From Pseudomonadaceae bacterium (GTDB taxonomy: Bacteria > Pseudomonadota > Gammaproteobacteria > Pseudomonadales > Azotimanducaceae): 64,000 nucleotides of DNA. The notes beneath the pieces were generated by a model. The model was not told the DNA's origin, did not search any database, and was given only the letters and a program-made list of their open reading frames with translations. The position numbers were made by a program, and so were the translations under genes. Shown in pieces: positions 40,011 through 49,026 of the stretch. Positions within the stretch are counted from its first letter, which is position 1. Each line of letters begins with the position of its first letter. The stretch covers positions 124,001 to 188,000 of the forward strand of contig JANSWO010000003.1 of assembly GCA_024743435.1 (NCBI GenBank). The letters are read 5' to 3'.

Positions 40011-40881
40011 GGCTTCGCGCACGCAAACGTGGCGCTTATCCTTGCTTCTTCTCCCCATGTTGCTGTCCGGCTGCGCCGTTAAGCTCGCCTACAACAATCT
40101 CGATCGGCTCGTTCGCTGGCAAACGGCGGACTACATCGACTTCACCAAAGAGCAACGAGAGTTTTTCGATGCGCGCTTCGATGAATACTGGCACTGGCAT
40201 CGGGGAACTCAGCTGCCGCGCTACTCAGCGTATCTGCGGCAGTTGTCGAGTGAGGTTGAGGCGGGTTTCGATGAGGCTGCCGCTGCGCGCCTGGAAGAAA
40301 ATGTGCTGAGTTGGATAACCGACGGGATGGATGCATCGATTCCGCTGATGACGGAACTCTTGTTGTCATTGGATGCAGATCAACGCGCCGAGCTTGCGAC
40401 GGCGATGGCCGAGCAGAATATGAAGCTGTTGGAGGAAGAAGAAGCGTTCGAATTTGTTGACTCGGTCGAGGACAACTATCGTCGATTCATTGGCAGGTTG
40501 ACGCCAGAGCAAAGGCTGGTAGTCAGTGATGCAGCGCAGCGATACCAACGTTATGGCGAGACGTGGATCGCGTACCGGCAGGATTGGCAAGCCGAGCTCA
40601 TGGCGCTGCTCGAGCGGCAACCTGATTACGATGTCGCGGTGGCAGAGATGCGCCTGCTGGTACTCGAGCGGGAACGCTGGTATTCGCCAGAAATGAAGGA
40701 ACTCGACGAGCGTAACACCGCGTTGTTCAGAGAGTTGGGTACCTACGTCTTTACGACGCTAAGCGATCGCCAGCGCAAGCGCGCGGTTAATCGCATCAAT
40801 GACTATGCGGACATTTTTGATTCGCTTCACCGTAGCCTGAAGCCGGCGCCAGATCCGGCCCCCTGCCTGATCAGGTGTTAG
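39991..40881 (+). CDS. DUF6279 family lipoprotein
   Basis: A 296-residue lipoprotein with a signal (WRLSLLLLPMLLSGC, lipobox LSGC) followed by VKLAYNNLDRLVRWQTADYI, the hallmark of DUF6279. The rest is almost wholly helical (LRQLSSEVEAGFDEAAAARL, QRLVVSDAAQRYQRYGETWI). The function is unknown. ATG 39991 has GGCGAG five bases upstream; ATG 40003 in the same frame is an alternative. Both overlap the YkvA-like stop. The protein should be anchored in the outer membrane facing the periplasm (inference from no inner-membrane retention signal: Ala-Val follow the Cys). Confidence 0.87.
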   Translation: MVIPMHRASRTQTWRLSLLLLPMLLSGCAVKLAYNNLDRLVRWQTADYIDFTKEQREFFDARFDEYWHWHRGTQLPRYSAYLRQLSSEVEAGFDEAAAARLEENVLSWITDGMDASIPLMTELLLSLDADQRAELATAMAEQNMKLLEEEEAFEFVDSVEDNYRRFIGRLTPEQRLVVSDAAQRYQRYGETWIAYRQDWQAELMALLERQPDYDVAVAEMRLLVLERERWYSPEMKELDERNTALFRELGTYVFTTLSDRQRKRAVNRINDYADIFDSLHRSLKPAPDPAPCLIRC

Positions 40882-40948
40882 CTGAGTTCTGCTTGGTGAT
40901 GACAGCGCTAGCGGCGGGGGTTATCAATCGACGCCGTGAGTGCGCGAG

Positions 40949-41308
40949 CTACTCGCGCCACTGGCGCGCAATGACCCCATCAGTAATCTCGAAACAGAAC
41001 TGGGTTTGCTGTTCTGAGGCCACGGCCACATGAATCAGTGGCAGTGCCTGTAGCGTTGTGCGAGCACTCGTATCAACTGCATAACGCCACACATCGCCGC
41101 CGTCGCCGGATTGGATGCTGTCAGGCGCGCCAAGCGTCTCAATGAGCCAGCTGCCTGGAGTTTTGCCCAGTTGCACGCCGTCGCTAGCCTTGGCGACACG
41201 ATCCGGAACCACTGATTGACTTCGCTCGTAGGCGATGCAACCGGGTACAAGCGTTACAGCGAGCAGTATCAACGTGGTGGCAAGCCGGGGTAGTCGCGCT
41301 CGTCGCAT
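40949..41308 (-). CDS. Small lipoprotein, BamE/SmpA-like
   Basis: A 119-residue lipoprotein. The signal RLATTLILLAVTLVPGC has lipobox VPGC. The mature part includes DGVQLGKTPGSWLIETLGAP and DVWRYAVDTS, a pattern like the BamE/SmpA fold (two helices then a sheet), and ends FCFEITDGVIARQWRE. The ATG at 41308 is supported by AGGAG seven bases upstream; an earlier frame would add 24 basic residues before the signal. It is the third gene behind the pspC gene on the minus strand. A distant relative of BamE is likely, but it need not be part of the Bam complex. Confidence 0.75.
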   Translation of the reverse strand: MRRARLPRLATTLILLAVTLVPGCIAYERSQSVVPDRVAKASDGVQLGKTPGSWLIETLGAPDSIQSGDGGDVWRYAVDTSARTTLQALPLIHVAVASEQQTQFCFEITDGVIARQWRE

Positions 41309-41330
41309 CACCGTGCTCCTTTTTTTGGTG

Positions 41331-41573
41331 CTACGACCGTTCGTAGCGACTCTTAGTTGTGACCGTCGGATCCGCTTCACCGCGCCGGTCTAACACCAGC
41401 CAGGTGATGAGGTACGCCGACACCATTATTTTTGGTATGAACAGCGCGCTGACTACTACAGCCACTCGAACAATCGGCTCGTCGAGATCGAGATACCTTG
41501 CGAGCCCGGCGCAAACGCCGCCGAGCCAGGCCCGCTGCGAATCCAGTTCCAGGCGCGCATTGCTGTTCTTCAT
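41331..41573 (-). CDS. PspC domain protein
   Basis: An 80-residue PspC-domain inner-membrane protein. The family pattern is complete: QRAWLGGVCAGLARYLDLDE, IVRVAVVVSALFIPKIMVSA, YLITWLVLD. In the phage-shock system PspC senses or relays membrane stress. Here there is no pspA, pspB or pspF beside it. Its ATG overlaps the stop of the upstream 60-codon gene (ATGA) and AGGAGT precedes it. Confidence 0.92.
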   Translation of the reverse strand: MKNSNARLELDSQRAWLGGVCAGLARYLDLDEPIVRVAVVVSALFIPKIMVSAYLITWLVLDRRGEADPTVTTKSRYERS

Positions 41574-41752
41574 TGGCTACTCCTTAAGTTAACGGCCAGT
41601 TGTGCTTTTTCCGAAGTCGCATCTGCCGCGGCGATGGTGGCGCTCTGCTCGGCGACAGCACCAAAGGCCAGAAACACGACGACCAACAAGATGATTGCGC
41701 CGATGCTCGCTCGTGGGTGGCTCAGGCGTGATAGACGAATGTAGGGTTGCAT
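41570..41752 (-). CDS. Small single-helix membrane or secreted protein upstream of pspC
   Basis: A 60-residue protein with basic N-terminus (RLSRLSHPR), one hydrophobic segment (SIGAIILLVVVFLAFGAVA) and a short Ala/Ser-rich tail. No family is recognised. A good ribosome site (AGGA seven bases before the ATG) and a four-base overlap with pspC indicate that it is translated. It could be a PspB-like small partner of PspC or a secreted peptide of about 30 residues if cleaved after AVA. Confidence 0.65.
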   Translation of the reverse strand: MQPYIRLSRLSHPRASIGAIILLVVVFLAFGAVAEQSATIAAADATSEKAQLAVNLRSSQ

Positions 41753-42159
41753 CGTTATTCCTTTCTAGTTCCCGTCGTACTTACTCAGTTGGCTGGTTCG
41801 TTGCGTCTTTTCGCCCGCCATATGGAGAACTATTCAAATGCTGTGCCAACCCTTGGGATAGTCCGATTGTCCTGCTAACTAATTGAAAAATAATCTAAAA
41901 GGCGAGCTTTTGGAGGTGTTTTTCAGTGTGGCCGATTTCGCTAAACGTTCGGTGTTTTCTAAATAAGGCCGTGATCAATTCGCCTTGTATCGGTGCGCCG
42001 GTGCGGCTACAACCAGGGTTGGGGATGTTCTCGTGGGAGTCCTTGCTGCCTTTGTTTGCCCCAGCTCGATAGACACTCAGCTGGCCATGAATGCAGGACG
42101 AAAAGAGAGGGCGGTGAGCTCAGGGAACAGATTTTTCAGGAAATCTTTTGGGGAAAGCT
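41753..42159. other. Divergent regulatory gap between the pspC operon and an acyl-CoA synthetase
   Basis: This 407-base gap holds the sigma-54-like site above and an AT-rich run at 41878-41901 that could bend DNA. The leader of the acyl-CoA synthetase on the right has GGGGAAAG before its ATG. I see no credible gene or repeat here. Confidence 0.5.
41833..41849 (-). promoter_or_regulatory. Sigma-54-like promoter of the pspC operon
   Basis: The minus strand reads TTGGCACAGCATTTGAA. Compared with the sigma-54 consensus TGGCAC-N5-TTGC it has an intact -24 element and correct ten-base spacing, with GA in place of GC at -12. Transcription would start about 70 bases before the 60-codon gene. Psp operons of enterobacteria are sigma-54-dependent, which makes the match more notable. 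Confidence 0.45.
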
Positions 42160-43806
42160 ATGACGACCGAGACAAGCACTGACATTGCGGACTTCTGGCA
42201 CTTTGCCACCACCTGGGAAGTGATTGCTGACGATGTGCCCGAACGCATCGCGCTGATCGGCGATCAGGGCAAGGTCAGCTGGCGTGAGTTTGATGACCGG
42301 GCGGCGCGTCTCGCGACGTTGCTGGACGAGCATGGCGTCGGACCAGGTAGCAAAGTCGGCCTGTATCTGCACAACGGTAACCCGTACCTCGAAGCTCAGT
42401 ACGCTGTGTTCAAAACGCGAGCGTGCCCGGTGAACGTCAACTATCGCTACAAAGCCCAGGAGTTGGTTTACCTGTTGGATAACGCAGATGCCGAAGTGGT
42501 TTTCTTTCAGGCCTGCTACGCCGAGCGCATCACTGAGATTCGCGACAAGCTGCCCAAAGTGCGGCTCTATATCCAGGTGGCGGACGGAACAGATGCTCAG
42601 GTAGAGGATGCTCACGACTTTGATGAAGTCATCGCAGGCTATGCACCAGCTGCGCGAATTCCGCGCGCTGCTGATGATCTCTACATGCTTTACACCGGCG
42701 GTACGACAGGTATGCCCAAAGGGGTCATGTACCCCACTGGGCAGTTTGGTCAGTATCTGGCGGCGATGGGTGCGGGTGGTCGCGGTCTTGCGTTGCCAAC
42801 CTCGATTGACGAGCTGCGCGAATATATTGCTGCCGTAACCGAGCAGGGCAGCCAATCGGTCTCGCTACCGGCGTGTCCGCTGATGCATGGAACCGGCATG
42901 TGGCTCGGTTGCTTCGTGGCCCTGTCATCCGGTGGTAGCGTCGTGACCACATCGTCGCTTGGCCTGGATCCGGAACAGCTGCTGGCCATGGTGTCTGAGC
43001 ATCGGGTGACGGACCTTGTCATTGTTGGTGATGCGTTTGCCCGGCCCATACTGGATGCGCTTGATGCCGCCGCGGCGGCAGGCAAGCCTTATGATCTGAG
43101 CTCGCTCAAGCAGATTGCGTCGAGTGGCGTGATGTGGAGCCAGGAGGTCAAAGCCGGCCTGCTCAAGCATCACGATCTGATTCTTGCCGATGTGATGGGC
43201 TCATCCGAAGGCGGTATGGGCTCTTCGATCACCACACGTGCCGGCGGCGTCGAAACGGCCAAGTTCGAACTCAATGAGGGGGTTGTCGTCATCACCGACG
43301 ATGATCAGTTGGTGCAACCTGGGTCGCAGGAGATCGGCAAGATTGCGACCAGCGGCTTCGTCCCCCTTGGCTATTACAAAGATCCCGAGAAGTCCGCTGC
43401 CACTTTCCGGGAAGTCGGTGGTGTTCGATATAGCTTCCCAGGCGACTACGCAACGGTCGCGGCCGATGGGTCGATAACGCTTCTGGGCCGGGGTAGTGCC
43501 TGTATCAACACGGCGGGGGAGAAGGTCTTCCCCGAAGAAGTAGAGGAAGCGGTGAAGCGTCACGAGCAGGTCACCGATGCCCTGGTTGTCGGCATGCCGG
43601 ATCCCAGGTTTGGCCAGAAGGTGGTCGCGGTCGCGGCGGCAACGGACGGTTTGACGGAGACGGAATTGGTCGCGTTCTGCAAGGACAACCTGGCAGGCTA
43701 CAAGGTGCCGAAGGCGATCGTCATGGTGGAGCATGTTCAGCGCGCGCCGAACGGCAAAGCTGATTACAAGTGGGCCAGAGCGACGGCCGAGGCGCATCTC
43801 CTCTAG
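42160..43806 (+). CDS. Acyl-CoA synthetase (AMP-binding)
   Basis: A 548-residue adenylate-forming ligase that would activate a fatty or other carboxylic acid to its CoA ester. Seen: P-loop motif YTGGTTGMPKGVMY, the PLMHGTG region, SSEGGMG (adenine-binding region), GDYATVAADGSITLLGRGS with the Asp and hinge, and the catalytic Lys in RAPNGKADYKW. ATG 42160 was chosen over an in-frame TTG. A CaiB-type transferase gene follows 79 bases later. The closest type is the FadD19/FadD17-like group acting on steroid or branched acids, but this is inference. Confidence 0.92.
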   Translation: MTTETSTDIADFWHFATTWEVIADDVPERIALIGDQGKVSWREFDDRAARLATLLDEHGVGPGSKVGLYLHNGNPYLEAQYAVFKTRACPVNVNYRYKAQELVYLLDNADAEVVFFQACYAERITEIRDKLPKVRLYIQVADGTDAQVEDAHDFDEVIAGYAPAARIPRAADDLYMLYTGGTTGMPKGVMYPTGQFGQYLAAMGAGGRGLALPTSIDELREYIAAVTEQGSQSVSLPACPLMHGTGMWLGCFVALSSGGSVVTTSSLGLDPEQLLAMVSEHRVTDLVIVGDAFARPILDALDAAAAAGKPYDLSSLKQIASSGVMWSQEVKAGLLKHHDLILADVMGSSEGGMGSSITTRAGGVETAKFELNEGVVVITDDDQLVQPGSQEIGKIATSGFVPLGYYKDPEKSAATFREVGGVRYSFPGDYATVAADGSITLLGRGSACINTAGEKVFPEEVEEAVKRHEQVTDALVVGMPDPRFGQKVVAVAAATDGLTETELVAFCKDNLAGYKVPKAIVMVEHVQRAPNGKADYKWARATAEAHLL

Positions 43807-43885
43807 CGCGCGTTGGCATACCGGGCTTGTCCAGTACCGATGCGCGTGCCACGGTGTGGGCGACGTAACATGAGACGAGGCTTGA

Positions 43886-45109
43886 ATGATGGCTGCCGAT
43901 AACACCGAGTCCGGCCCTCTGGCCGGCGTGAAGATACTGGATCTGACCTCAATGATCTCCGGTCCAGTAGCGACGATGCTGCTGGCCGATCAGGGTGCTG
44001 ACGTCATCAAGATCGAGCCGCTCAGCGGGGACCTGGTGCGTGCGATGGGGCCGAATCGAGGTGGCGAGACGGCGGGCTTTATCTCGGCAAATCGGAGCAA
44101 ACGCTCGCTTGCGCTTGATCTGAAAAATCCCAAAGGCCTTGAGGTGCTGAAGCGGCTTGTCGAGACAGCGGATGTATTCGTTCAGAATTTTCGGCCTGGA
44201 GCGATCGACCGCATGGGCCTTGGTGAGCCTGTGCTGCGCGCCATCCGAGAAGACCTTGTCTACGTTTCGATTTCGGGTTTCGGTGAAGCTGGGCCCTACG
44301 CGCACAAGCGTGTCTACGATCCGGTAATCCAGGCGCTATCAGGCCTAGCCTCCATTCAGGCTGACGGCGAGACGGGGCGCCCCAAAATGATCCGTACCAT
44401 TATTCCGGACAAAACCACTGCGCTGACCGCAGCCCAGGCGATCACTGCTGCGCTGTTTGCTCGGGAGCGCCAGGGGATCGGCCAGCACATCCGGCTGGCG
44501 ATGCTGGATACGATGGTTGCGTATCTATGGCCCGAAGGCATGACCGGGATGACCTTCATCGGCAAGGAAGTCAATGCGTCCCGGGCGCAGTTTGCGCAGG
44601 ATCTGGTCTTCGCCACGACCGACGGCTTCATCACGGCCGGCGCAGTGTCTGACATCGAGTGGCAGGGCATGTGTCGGGCCCTGGATAAACCAGATTGGCT
44701 CGATGACGAACGCTTCGCAACGCCCACCGGGCGCATCGTCAATGTGGCGGCGCGGCTCGCCATGACTGCGGAGGTGTTGGCCACGCAGTCGAGCGAGTAT
44801 TGGCTCGAGCGCCTCGACGCCGAGGGTGTGCCATGCGCGCCGGTTCTTCGCCGTGAAGAGGTCATTGAGCATCAGCAGGTGGTGATTAACGAGATACTCG
44901 AAGAGTTTGAGCAGCCGGGTGGGGGACGTGTTCGGCAACCCAGGCCGGCGGCACGGTTCAGTGCGACGCCTGCACGAATTCGCCGACCTGCGCCAGCGCT
45001 CGGGCAACAGAGCGCCATCGTATTGGCGGAGAACGGCTTTGAAAGCGATGAAATCGATGCTTTGATCGAGTCCGGTGTGATCCGTTTGCCAACGTCAACA
45101 TCCGCCTGA
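43886..45109 (+). CDS. CaiB/BaiF family CoA-transferase
   Basis: A 407-residue class III CoA-transferase. Diagnostic parts: GVKILDLTSMISGPVATMLL, DVIKIEPLSGDLVRAMGPN, RSLALDLKNPKG, VQNFRPGAIDRMGLGEP, SISGFGEAGP and the likely catalytic Asp in RVYDPVIQALSG. RQPRPAARFSATPA near the end also occurs in almost the same form in the 3.4-4.6 kb transferase, so the two are close paralogues. The upstream acyl-CoA synthetase suggests a shared substrate that can be activated by ATP or by CoA exchange. Confidence 0.93.
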   Translation: MMAADNTESGPLAGVKILDLTSMISGPVATMLLADQGADVIKIEPLSGDLVRAMGPNRGGETAGFISANRSKRSLALDLKNPKGLEVLKRLVETADVFVQNFRPGAIDRMGLGEPVLRAIREDLVYVSISGFGEAGPYAHKRVYDPVIQALSGLASIQADGETGRPKMIRTIIPDKTTALTAAQAITAALFARERQGIGQHIRLAMLDTMVAYLWPEGMTGMTFIGKEVNASRAQFAQDLVFATTDGFITAGAVSDIEWQGMCRALDKPDWLDDERFATPTGRIVNVAARLAMTAEVLATQSSEYWLERLDAEGVPCAPVLRREEVIEHQQVVINEILEEFEQPGGGRVRQPRPAARFSATPARIRRPAPALGQQSAIVLAENGFESDEIDALIESGVIRLPTSTSA

Positions 45110-45269
45110 CAAATCAGAGCAAATAGTCATCATTGCCACTGGCGACGCCCGAGGTCTCAACTAGAGTTACTTTATGAGGGCACAGCGTGTGCCGGCGATG
45201 GACGTTGCCGGTGTTCCCTGAATTGCCCGCGCCTTGGTCAGGTTTGAGTCAGGAAAGACGAACGCAGCG

Positions 45270-46313
45270 ATGCCATCTCAATTCGATACGCCACTGTCGG
45301 AAGCGGTACAAGTGCTCAAGCAGGTGCTGCCGTTGATGACGGAACATCAAGTGCCAACGATTCCGCCCAACTATGCGGTCTGGTACGACTATGTCACCCG
45401 TAACAACGCGGATTTGCAGCAGGAGCTCGACAGCATTCTGGAGGAGAGCAAACCCTTCTCGGCGGAGCTTTGTGCCTCCATCTATCAGCGCTACTTCATG
45501 GATGAGCTCAACGAGCGCGTCAGTGGCCTGCAGGAAAGCGTTCGGGTTGCTGTCTCCTCGGTATTGTCAGAGCTGGGTGGTCTCGGAAACGATATGGAGC
45601 ACTTTTCAGATGTGCTCGATGAGTGCGGCACCAAGCTGCAGGATGATCTGTCGCCTGAAGCGCTTCAGGGATTGGTGCTGCGCCTTGCAGAGGAAACGAA
45701 AGTTGCGCACAGCCGTAGTCAGGAAGTTGAAGGCTCGTTGCACACAATGGCCTCTGAACTTGCCGAGCTTCGTTCGCAGGTAAACCAGTTGAGCCGGGAT
45801 TCACTGACCGATGCGCTCACTCAGGTATCCAACCGGCGGGCGTTCGATGAGTCGCTTGCCCGCATGGCCACCGAGGCGAAAGCAGATAACTCACCGCTGT
45901 GCCTGATTCTGGCTGACATCGATCATTTCAAGGCGTTTAACGATACTCATGGTCACCTGGTGGGCGACATTGTGCTCCGCGAAGTTGCCCAGGAGATGAA
46001 GCAGTGCGTGAAAGGGCGAGACATGCTCGCTCGTTATGGTGGTGAGGAATTCGCCATCCTGCTGCCAGCAACGCCCTTGGTGGGAGCAAAAATGCTTGCG
46101 GAGAGCATTCGCACCATCGTTGAGTCCGAGCGGATATCTGACGATGCCGGCAACCGTCTGGAACCGGTAACGGTGTCTATGGGCGTGGCGCAGCTACGTG
46201 CCGGCGAGCCAACCGATGCCCTCATCGAGCGGGCAGACAGTTGCCTTTATCAGTCGAAAGAGACTGGCCGTAATCGTGTCACCGGCGAAGATGCGCTGAG
46301 CAAAGTGCACTAA
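45270..46313 (+). CDS. Diguanylate cyclase (GGDEF) with N-terminal helical region
   Basis: A 347-residue cytoplasmic GGDEF protein expected to make cyclic-di-GMP. The first about 180 residues are helical without a recognised sensor and end in a coiled coil (EGSLHTMASELAELRSQVNQ). The GGDEF domain has LTDALTQVSNRRAFDE, LADIDHFKAFNDTHGH with metal Asp residues, and the active site ARYGGEEFAILL (about residue 256). The inhibitory-site RxxD position reads KGRD, so product feedback may be weak. A signal in its N-terminus (PNYAVWYDYVTRNN) resembles a group of GGDEF proteins related to the pole- or stress-linked types. Its product could act on the MshEN ATPase at 17.4 kb. Confidence 0.92.
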   Translation: MPSQFDTPLSEAVQVLKQVLPLMTEHQVPTIPPNYAVWYDYVTRNNADLQQELDSILEESKPFSAELCASIYQRYFMDELNERVSGLQESVRVAVSSVLSELGGLGNDMEHFSDVLDECGTKLQDDLSPEALQGLVLRLAEETKVAHSRSQEVEGSLHTMASELAELRSQVNQLSRDSLTDALTQVSNRRAFDESLARMATEAKADNSPLCLILADIDHFKAFNDTHGHLVGDIVLREVAQEMKQCVKGRDMLARYGGEEFAILLPATPLVGAKMLAESIRTIVESERISDDAGNRLEPVTVSMGVAQLRAGEPTDALIERADSCLYQSKETGRNRVTGEDALSKVH

Positions 46314-46384
46314 CAGCCATCTGTCGAAGCGCGGGCAACCCGCACTCGTTACAATCGCTTCTCTGATCACGAGAGAAGCACGAC

Positions 46385-47917
46385 ATGTCGCTCACGCAAG
46401 GAATTCATCGCGCCAACCAGCTGTGGCCGGAGCGAACTGCTCTCGTCGACGGCGAGCTGCGTTATACGTGGAAGCAACATGCCGATCGAGTCTCGCGGCT
46501 TGCAGGCGCGTTGATTGAGCGCGGTCTGTCGAGCGGCGACCGTGTGGCGATGCTGGGTCAGAACAGCGCGGCGATGATCGAATACTACTTTGCCGTGCTG
46601 TGGGCAGGTGGCGTACTGGTTCCGGTCAATACGCGCTGGAGTGCCGAAGAGGTGCGTTACTGTCTCGAGGACAGCGATCCCTCGATTGTCATGTGGGAGC
46701 CTGAGCTTGCGGAACTAGCCCAGGACTCGCTAGCGCGCTGCACGAAGCGCTTTGCAACATTGCCGCCGAACGAGGTTGAGGCTGCAATCGCTGAGGCGGC
46801 TCCGGCGCAAGATCGGCGCAGAACAGGGTCGGATCTTGCGGCGCTGTTCTATACCGGCGGTACCACGGGCCGCTCGAAAGGCGTCATGCTCAGCCACGCC
46901 AATCTGATTGCTAACGCGATGAACGCGATGGCCAATATGAAGATCAACGGCGATACCGTGCACCTTCATACCTCGCCGCTGTTTCATGTCGCTGGCGGCA
47001 GCAGGCCGTTCACGATCGCGCTGGTCGGTGGCACCCACGTGATGTTGCGAAACTTTGAGCCGGAATCGTTCCTAGCCACCATTGAGCGCGAACGCGTCAC
47101 TCTGACGATTGTGGTACCGACGATGTTGCGACGGCTACTCGCCGCCAGAACCCTCGAGAGTGCCGATCTGTCGAGCCTGCAATTGCTCAGCTACGGTGCC
47201 TCTCCAATGCCAGAGGCTTTGTTGCGCGCTGCGATGCAGAAGATGCCAGGCGTCGCCTTCCTGCAGAGTTATGGCATGACCGAATTGTCCCCCGTGGCAA
47301 CGGTGCTGGAACCTCGTTTTCATGTCTTTGACGGCGCTGACGCCGGCAAAACGGCGTCGGCTGGCCGGGCGGTGGTTGGTGCGGATGTTGCCATCGTGGA
47401 TGCTGACGGGCGACATCTCGGTTGTGGCGAAGTGGGCGAGGTCTGTGTGCGGGGGCCGATGGTCATGGAGGGTTACTGGCGCAATGAAGCGGCGACCAGG
47501 GAGGCCATCGTCGACGGTTGGATGCACACCGGTGATGTCGGCTACCTCGATGAGGATGGTTTTCTATTCCTCGTTGACCGCGCGAAGGACATGATTGTCA
47601 CCGGTGGTGAGAATGTTTACTCCTCTGAAGTCGAATCTGCGCTCTATGAACACCCAAATGTTCACGAGTGTGCGGTGATTGGCATTCCCGACGAGCAGTG
47701 GGGTGAGGCAGTGCATGCGGTTGTGGTGGCAAAATCCGCTGAGCAATTTGACGCTGACGAGGTCATTGCTTTTTGTCAGCAACGCATTGCGCGCTATAAA
47801 TGCCCAAAATCGATCACTGTGCATGACGCAGAGTTACCGAAAAGTGGCGCTGGAAAAATTCTCAAGACCGAACTGCGTAAACCTTTCTGGGGCGGTTCGC
47901 AGCGGAGTATCAATTGA
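46385..47917 (+). CDS. Acyl-CoA synthetase (AMP-binding)
   Basis: A 510-residue adenylate-forming acyl-CoA ligase. Seen: the P-loop FYTGGTTGRSKGVMLSHANL, TSPLFHVAGG, SYGMTELSPVATVL, GWMHTGDVGYLDEDGFLFLV with the conserved Asp, DMIVTGGENVYSSEVESALY, and the catalytic Lys in PKSGAGKILKTELR. It resembles medium- or long-chain fatty acid and cinnamate-type ligases. The stop overlaps the TTG of the following outer-membrane-protein gene. Confidence 0.93.
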   Translation: MSLTQGIHRANQLWPERTALVDGELRYTWKQHADRVSRLAGALIERGLSSGDRVAMLGQNSAAMIEYYFAVLWAGGVLVPVNTRWSAEEVRYCLEDSDPSIVMWEPELAELAQDSLARCTKRFATLPPNEVEAAIAEAAPAQDRRRTGSDLAALFYTGGTTGRSKGVMLSHANLIANAMNAMANMKINGDTVHLHTSPLFHVAGGSRPFTIALVGGTHVMLRNFEPESFLATIERERVTLTIVVPTMLRRLLAARTLESADLSSLQLLSYGASPMPEALLRAAMQKMPGVAFLQSYGMTELSPVATVLEPRFHVFDGADAGKTASAGRAVVGADVAIVDADGRHLGCGEVGEVCVRGPMVMEGYWRNEAATREAIVDGWMHTGDVGYLDEDGFLFLVDRAKDMIVTGGENVYSSEVESALYEHPNVHECAVIGIPDEQWGEAVHAVVVAKSAEQFDADEVIAFCQQRIARYKCPKSITVHDAELPKSGAGKILKTELRKPFWGGSQRSIN

Positions 47918-48912
47918 GCCGACTGAGCAACTGGATTTGCTGGCCGCTGACGATAGCGTTGCTATCGAGTAGCGCCGTTACAGCGGGAGCGGTAGAGAAT
48001 GGACCACTACAGGTCCGTAACATGTCGCCCACCACATTGATTTACGGCCTGCCGCGCATGGTGGGCACCGAACTCGTTGACGAAGGCGCGACCTCGGCGG
48101 TGTTTCATGCCGAGATAGCGAACAACTTCTCCTCGGATCGGAAGTCAGACACGTTGGTGTTCTTTGACGGAGAAACGAGCGTCTACAGCTACACGCTGAA
48201 ACGGCGCGTCGGCGCTGTCGAACTCGGCGTCGAGCTGCCGTGGGTTTCCCATTCCGGTGGCAACCTCGATGGCTTCATTGACGAGTTTCATCAGCTCTTT
48301 GGCTTCAATGACGGCAGTCGTTACGTCACCGAGCGCAATCAGATCGATTACTTCGTGCAGTATGACGGTGAGAACTACGTAGATTTTCAGGACTCGCGCT
48401 CAGATATTGGCGATGTCCGGCTGCTTGGCGCTATGGAGGTATTCTCTCGACCGGGGCGCTCGCTAACCGCGCGCGGTCAACTCAAGTTGCCCACCGGGGA
48501 ACTCGAGTCTTTATCCGGTTCAGGCGCTACTGATGTTGCTCTCTGGCTTGAGTACGCAGACGCACAGACGCTAAGCGACTATCGGTTGTCGTTGAGTGCT
48601 GGCGCCGGCTTTGGCTATCTGGGTAAAGGCGACCTCGCTCCGGATGTGCAGAAGAGCGGTGTTGGCTTTGGGCATCTTGGCCTTGCGTATGCTTACTCCC
48701 AGGCGCTCAGCCTGCATGCGCAGCTCGATTTTCACACTACCATGGTAGACACCAGTGCCACTCAAGTGAGTCACGGCGCAGTCCAGGGCACGCTCGGTGG
48801 TCGATACCGGGTAAACTCGGACTTCTGGTTCGATGTTGCTCTCGTTGAAGACATTCGCTCGCAAAGCTCGCCCGATGTGATCTTCCAGTTGCTGCTCGGT
48901 ATTCGACTGTAG
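47914..48912 (+). CDS. DUF3187 family outer-membrane protein
   Basis: A 332-residue exported protein with a signal peptide (WPLTIALLSSSAVTAGA) and a beta-rich mature part. The DUF3187 pattern is visible: NMSPTTLIYGLPR, ANNFSSD, GVELPWVSHSGGNLDGFIDE and FHQLFGFNDGSR. Length and alternating strands suggest an outer-membrane barrel, perhaps a porin for a hydrophobic acid (inference from coupling to the acyl-CoA ligase). TTG start within the ligase stop (TTGA). A short dyad AGCAG-CTCG-CTGCT overlaps its stop. Confidence 0.85.
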   Translation: MSRLSNWICWPLTIALLSSSAVTAGAVENGPLQVRNMSPTTLIYGLPRMVGTELVDEGATSAVFHAEIANNFSSDRKSDTLVFFDGETSVYSYTLKRRVGAVELGVELPWVSHSGGNLDGFIDEFHQLFGFNDGSRYVTERNQIDYFVQYDGENYVDFQDSRSDIGDVRLLGAMEVFSRPGRSLTARGQLKLPTGELESLSGSGATDVALWLEYADAQTLSDYRLSLSAGAGFGYLGKGDLAPDVQKSGVGFGHLGLAYAYSQALSLHAQLDFHTTMVDTSATQVSHGAVQGTLGGRYRVNSDFWFDVALVEDIRSQSSPDVIFQLLLGIRL

Positions 48913-49026
48913 CAGCTCGCTGCTTGCGTTAACGCCGGCAGCCAGCCCAGCGATGGCGGTTCCGACTCGATTCGAACCTTCACATACTTGCTTTGGCCAT
49001 CATGGCCGATGCTCGAAGGCGGTGTT

